8,050 nucleotides of DNA from Cyanobacteria bacterium UBA9579. GTDB taxonomy: Bacteria > Cyanobacteriota > Vampirovibrionia > Gastranaerophilales > UBA9579. The notes beneath the pieces are model-generated. The model saw only the letters and a program-made list of their open reading frames with translations, was not told the DNA's origin and ran no database searches. Shown one piece after another: positions 6,100 to 8,050 of this stretch. Where the stretch lies: the NCBI GenBank assembly GCA_003499585.1, contig DNSU01000033.1, positions 8,096-16,145 of the forward strand, read 5' to 3'. Both the position numbers and the translations under genes were made by a program. How positions within the stretch are numbered: the first letter of the stretch is position 1; every line of letters begins with the position of its first letter.

Positions 6100-6432
6100 T
6101 TAATTATGGAGTTCAAGATCCAGAGTAACTCCTGAAAATCCAAGACTTTCAGCAATTTTAGCTTTACCCTGTTTGTTTTGTCCATCAAGGTTTAAAGTAA
6201 CCTGAAATATTTTATCAATATTATGAGTTATTTCTTCCAGGTTTCTCAGTGCATTTTTACTCATATCACTGACATCTATAGTTAAATTATATCCATCAAT
6301 ATTTTCTCTGCTGCCGGAATTAAAGTTAAAAGCTGAATAACTTCTATCAAGCATGCCAGAGAGGACATCAAGCTCCAAAGGTATCCCATCATTATTAATT
6401 GTCAATTTTCCAGCAATTCTTTTATCAGTCAT
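6100..6432 (-). CDS. Hypothetical protein, 110 residues, unknown family
   Basis: This is the only minus-strand gene here. I do not recognise it. From the ATG at 6432 it encodes 110 residues, soluble, cysteine-free and without a signal peptide. It begins MTDKRIAGKL and holds alternating strand-like stretches: a LTINNDGIPLELDV stretch near 10-23, YNLTIDVSDM, a helix with ALRNLEEITHNIDKIF near 63-80, VTLNLDG, then a last strand VTLDLELHN. The strand-helix-strand pattern suggests a small alpha/beta fold. A TTG start at 6487-6489 would add 19 Ile/Asn-rich residues from AT-rich DNA. I prefer 6432 because AGGA (6441-6444 on the minus strand) lies 8 nt upstream of it. Its end converges on the ArsG-like gene with only 27 nt between them. 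No other strong ORF competes for the interval. Confidence 0.6.
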   Translation of the reverse strand: MTDKRIAGKLTINNDGIPLELDVLSGMLDRSYSAFNFNSGSRENIDGYNLTIDVSDMSKNALRNLEEITHNIDKIFQVTLNLDGQNKQGKAKIAESLGFSGVTLDLELHN

Positions 6433-6440
6433 ATTTAAAA

Positions 6441-6444
6441 TCCT
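6441..6444 (-). promoter_or_regulatory. Ribosome-binding site choosing start 6432 for the minus-strand gene
   Basis: Read on the minus strand, AGGA lies 8 nt before the ATG at 6432, good spacing. A TATAAT also reads on the minus strand at 6458-6463, but without a well-spaced -35. It would place a transcript start downstream of the alternative TTG codon, which also favours the ATG. Confidence 0.5.
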
Positions 6445-6487
6445 ATTAATACTTATTATTATAATAACAATATTAATTAAGATTTGC

Positions 6488-6564
6488 AATATGTCCTGAA
6501 AACATATTTAAGTCCCAAACCCAATGTATCACAGGGTTTATTTGCTCATTCTTTATTTAAGTCC
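6488..6564. repeat. Inverted and direct repeats in the divergent aroQ upstream region
   Basis: Three signals share this stretch. AATATGT (6488-6494) and ACATATT (6502-6508) form a perfect 7-bp inverted repeat with a 7-nt centre. AAACCC (6517-6522) and GGGTTT (6534-6539) form a second one. TATTTAAGTCC occurs twice as an exact 11-bp direct repeat, at 6505-6515 and 6554-6564, 49 nt apart, the second copy overlapping the expected -35 region of the aroQ promoter. They could be regulator sites; no known motif is recognised. Confidence 0.4.
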
Positions 6565-6577
6565 TGTGTAGTATAAT
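6549..6577 (+). promoter_or_regulatory. aroQ: Probable sigma-70-type promoter of aroQ
   Basis: A perfect TATAAT at 6572-6577 lies 34 nt before the aroQ start. The hexamer 17 nt upstream, TTCTTT at 6549-6554, is a poor -35 match. The weak -35, together with the direct repeat overlapping it, would fit an activator-dependent promoter, but that is inference. Confidence 0.45.
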
Positions 6578-6611
6578 AAATAAATCTAAATTCGTTGATA
6601 AGGAATGAAGT

Positions 6612-7064
6612 ATGAAAATATTAGTTCTTCATGGGCCAAACTTAAATCTGTTGGGAAAAAGAGAAACGGATAAGTATGGAGTAAAGACACTGGATGATAT
6701 TAATACTGAATTAAAGCGATTTGCCTCAGAACTGGAAGTAAAATTGGAAATATTCCAGTCAAATAGTGAAAGTGAATTAATCAATGAAATTCACAGTGCA
6801 ATAGACATCTTTGATGGTATTTTAATCAACCCTGCTGCATATACCCATACAAGTATAGCAATAAGAGATGCATTACTATCAGTAAACTTGCCCTGTGTGG
6901 AGGTTCATTTAACCAATATTTATACCAGAGAGGAATTCAGGCATCATTCATATATTGCTCCGGTATGTATAGGACAGGTTAGCGGGTTTAGAGAAGACAG
7001 CTATGCGCTGGGGCTCTCAGGGCTGGTAAACTACTTGAGAAAGCTGCATTCCAACGATAATTAA
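6612..7064 (+). CDS. aroQ: Type II 3-dehydroquinate dehydratase
   Basis: AroQ removes water from 3-dehydroquinate to give 3-dehydroshikimate, the third step of the shikimate pathway to aromatic amino acids. It acts in the cytoplasm as a dodecamer. The 150-residue length is standard. Seen: [11 protein letters not shown] (8-18) with Arg17 of the flexible lid, Tyr22 in KYG (catalytic base), the [13 protein letters not shown] segment (49-61), [17 protein letters not shown] (72-88) with Asn73 and His79, EVHLTN with the catalytic acid His99, and REEFRHHSY followed by the IGQVSGF loop. All active-site residues are present. AAGGA lies 7 nt before the ATG. It faces the minus-strand gene upstream and is followed by a 200-nt gap before efp, so it may be its own unit or read through. 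Confidence 0.97.
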   Translation: MKILVLHGPNLNLLGKRETDKYGVKTLDDINTELKRFASELEVKLEIFQSNSESELINEIHSAIDIFDGILINPAAYTHTSIAIRDALLSVNLPCVEVHLTNIYTREEFRHHSYIAPVCIGQVSGFREDSYALGLSGLVNYLRKLHSNDN

Positions 7065-7076
7065 AAGCATTAAATT

Positions 7077-7094
7077 AGGTGATTGATATCACCT
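7077..7094. terminator. Hairpin after aroQ, weak terminator candidate
   Basis: AGGTGAT-TGAT-ATCACCT is a perfect 7-bp stem with a 4-nt loop, 12 nt after the aroQ stop. No U-tract follows (TGAGAAAAC), so intrinsic termination is doubtful; it may protect the transcript's 3' end or be a DNA palindrome. Confidence 0.35.
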
Positions 7095-7109
7095 TGAGAA
7101 AACTTAACA

Positions 7110-7121
7110 AAGTTTAAACTT
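7110..7121. promoter_or_regulatory. 12-bp perfect palindrome upstream of efp
   Basis: AAGTTTAAACTT is a complete 12-bp palindrome in the aroQ-efp gap, about 144 nt before efp. It could be an operator, but AT-rich sequence produces such words by chance. Confidence 0.25.
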
Positions 7122-7182
7122 GTCTTTACAGCTCGGTTCATATTATTATCAAATACTATATATAAATTTAAAATTTGATTTT

Positions 7183-7212
7183 TTAGTAATTAAAAGTTGT
7201 TACGAGTATAAT
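7183..7212 (+). promoter_or_regulatory. Probable promoter of efp-accB
   Basis: TATAAT at 7207-7212 matches the -10 consensus and lies 52 nt before the efp start. TTAGTA at 7183-7188, with an 18-nt spacer, is a weak -35. The preceding 30 nt is very AT-rich, as in an UP-like element. The 200-nt gap after aroQ supports a separate promoter here. Confidence 0.4.
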
Positions 7213-7264
7213 TTATAAATCCATATATGCCTTAGTAGTAGTAATTTGAGATAGGTTAGGAATA

Positions 7265-7822
7265 ATGATTTCAACTAATGATTTAAGAACAGGAATGACA
7301 ATAGAACTTGACGGCTCAATTTGGTCAGTGGTTGAATTTTTACACGTTAAACCCGGTAAAGGCGCTGCTTTTGTTAGAACAAAGCTTAAAAATGTTGAAA
7401 CCGGTAACGTAATGGAAAAAACATTCAGAGCAGGTGAAAAACTTCCAAAGGCTGTTATTGACAGAAGAGATATGCAGTATTTGTACCGCAGTGAAGACGA
7501 ATTTGTTTTTATGGATAACGAATCCTTTGAGCAGGTCTCTCTTACAGCAGAACAAATTGGTGATGGCGTAAAATACCTAAAAGAAGGCATGACCATTAAC
7601 GTATTAAAGCACGACACTCGTATAATTGGACTTGATATACCAAACTTTGTAGAACTGGAAGTTGTAGATACACCTCCGGGAGAAAAAGGAAATACGGCAC
7701 AAGGCGGAACCAAGCCTGCTACTCTTGAAACAGGCGCAATTGTTAACGTACCATTTTTTGTTAACAATGGAGATAGGATCAGAGTTGACACAAGAACTAA
7801 CAGCTATTTAGACAGAGCATAA
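7265..7822 (+). CDS. efp: Translation elongation factor P
   Basis: EF-P enters the ribosomal E site and relieves stalling at consecutive prolines. The 185-residue length and three beta-barrel domains are standard. Domain I holds the loop [10 protein letters not shown] with Lys32 at the tip, the residue that is post-translationally modified in many species. Domain II includes [13 protein letters not shown] (51-63) and [19 protein letters not shown] (73-91). Domain III carries the signature [19 protein letters not shown] followed by [12 protein letters not shown] at the end. The [10 protein letters not shown] start and the loop sequence closely match cyanobacterial EF-P as I recall it. No epmA/epmB or other modification gene is in view. 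TTAGGA at 7256-7261 is the likely ribosome-binding site. accB follows after 37 nt with no terminator, so the two are probably one transcript. Confidence 0.98.
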   Translation: MISTNDLRTGMTIELDGSIWSVVEFLHVKPGKGAAFVRTKLKNVETGNVMEKTFRAGEKLPKAVIDRRDMQYLYRSEDEFVFMDNESFEQVSLTAEQIGDGVKYLKEGMTINVLKHDTRIIGLDIPNFVELEVVDTPPGEKGNTAQGGTKPATLETGAIVNVPFFVNNGDRIRVDTRTNSYLDRA

Positions 7823-7859
7823 ACAATAAGGGTTTTAGTAGAGATACAGGATAAAAGTA

Positions 7860-8050
7860 ATGAAGATTGAACTTGAATATCTTGAAAAGTTAGTAAGCTT
7901 AGTAAAAGAAAATGGATTAACCGAGCTCACCCTTGAAGAGGGAGAGAAAGCTATTGTAATCAAAAAAGAAGGTACAGTAGTAACACAACAGGTATCAGCA
8001 CCGTTTATGCATGCCGCAATGCCGGCACAGGCAGTCGCTCCTGCAGCAGC
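7860..8050 (+). CDS. accB: Biotin carboxyl carrier protein of acetyl-CoA carboxylase, 5' part (3' end outside window)
   Basis: AccB carries biotin on a lysine between biotin carboxylase (AccC) and the carboxyltransferase, in the first step of fatty acid synthesis. The window holds 63 full codons, open to the edge. The N-terminal part MKIELEYLEKLVSLVKENG, then LTELTLEEGEKAIVIKKEG is the usual BCCP leader, followed by the start of an Ala/Pro-rich flexible linker (VSAPFMHAAMPAQ). The biotinyl domain with its expected MKM lysine lies beyond the window. AGGA at 7848-7851 is 8 nt before the ATG. The efp-accB order is typical of Cyanobacteria and some Firmicutes; accC may follow. Confidence 0.9.
   Translation, partial: MKIELEYLEKLVSLVKENGLTELTLEEGEKAIVIKKEGTVVTQQVSAPFMHAAMPAQAVAPAA

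Noticed and set aside
6108..6132. GGAGTT/AACTCC inverted repeat as a terminator for the convergent genes
   Set aside because: It sits inside the 3' coding end of the minus-strand gene with a 13-nt loop and no U-tract on either strand.
7150..7186. CAAAT/ATTTG stem followed by a T-run (7179-7184) as an intrinsic terminator before efp
   Set aside because: The stem is only 5 bp, almost all A-T, with a long loop, so it would be too unstable.
7213..7791. 192-residue minus-strand ORF opposite efp
   Set aside because: It is fully antisense to a highly conserved gene and shows no family motif or ribosome-binding site of note.

Overview
The window is about 8 kb of AT-rich bacterial chromosome, mostly housekeeping genes with one small accessory pair. 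It reads as a non-photosynthetic relative of cyanobacteria (Melainabacteria/Vampirovibrionia type). The inference rests on three things: an EF-P very like the cyanobacterial form as I recall it, the efp-accB order typical of Cyanobacteria, and an LmeA/DUF2993-type exported protein, a family common in Cyanobacteria and Actinobacteria. No 16S or other decisive marker is present, so the lineage is inferred, not shown.

Left block (1-4763, all + strand): the 3' part of infB (initiation factor 2), a 205-nt gap holding a GC-rich nested inverted repeat, then a tightly packed run. That run is rbfA (30S maturation), truB (tRNA pseudouridine-55 synthase, TTG start 2 nt after rbfA), an LmeA/DUF2993-like exported protein, a membrane-anchored GerMN-domain protein and a short HicB-like protein without a HicA partner. 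Gaps from rbfA to the HicB-like gene are 2-31 nt, so they are probably co-transcribed, joining translation/RNA genes to two envelope proteins.

Middle block (4764-6072, + strand): after a 164-nt AT-rich spacer ending in a 16-bp palindrome come two genes 8 nt apart. The first encodes a thioredoxin-like lipoprotein with a CPSC motif (databases call relatives ArsF). The second encodes a six-helix membrane protein with paired cysteines like CcdA/DsbD (databases call relatives ArsG). Together they look like a module that carries reducing power across the membrane to an extracytoplasmic thiol protein.

Right block (6073-8050): a lone minus-strand gene of unknown function (best start 6432) converges on the ArsG-like gene and diverges from aroQ. 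The 179-nt divergent region carries inverted and direct repeats and a TATAAT box. aroQ (type II dehydroquinase, shikimate pathway) is followed by a 200-nt gap with a hairpin, a palindrome and a probable promoter, then efp and the 5' end of accB (biotin carboxyl carrier protein of acetyl-CoA carboxylase), cut by the window edge. I see no tRNA, rRNA, CRISPR array, insertion sequence or phage gene.
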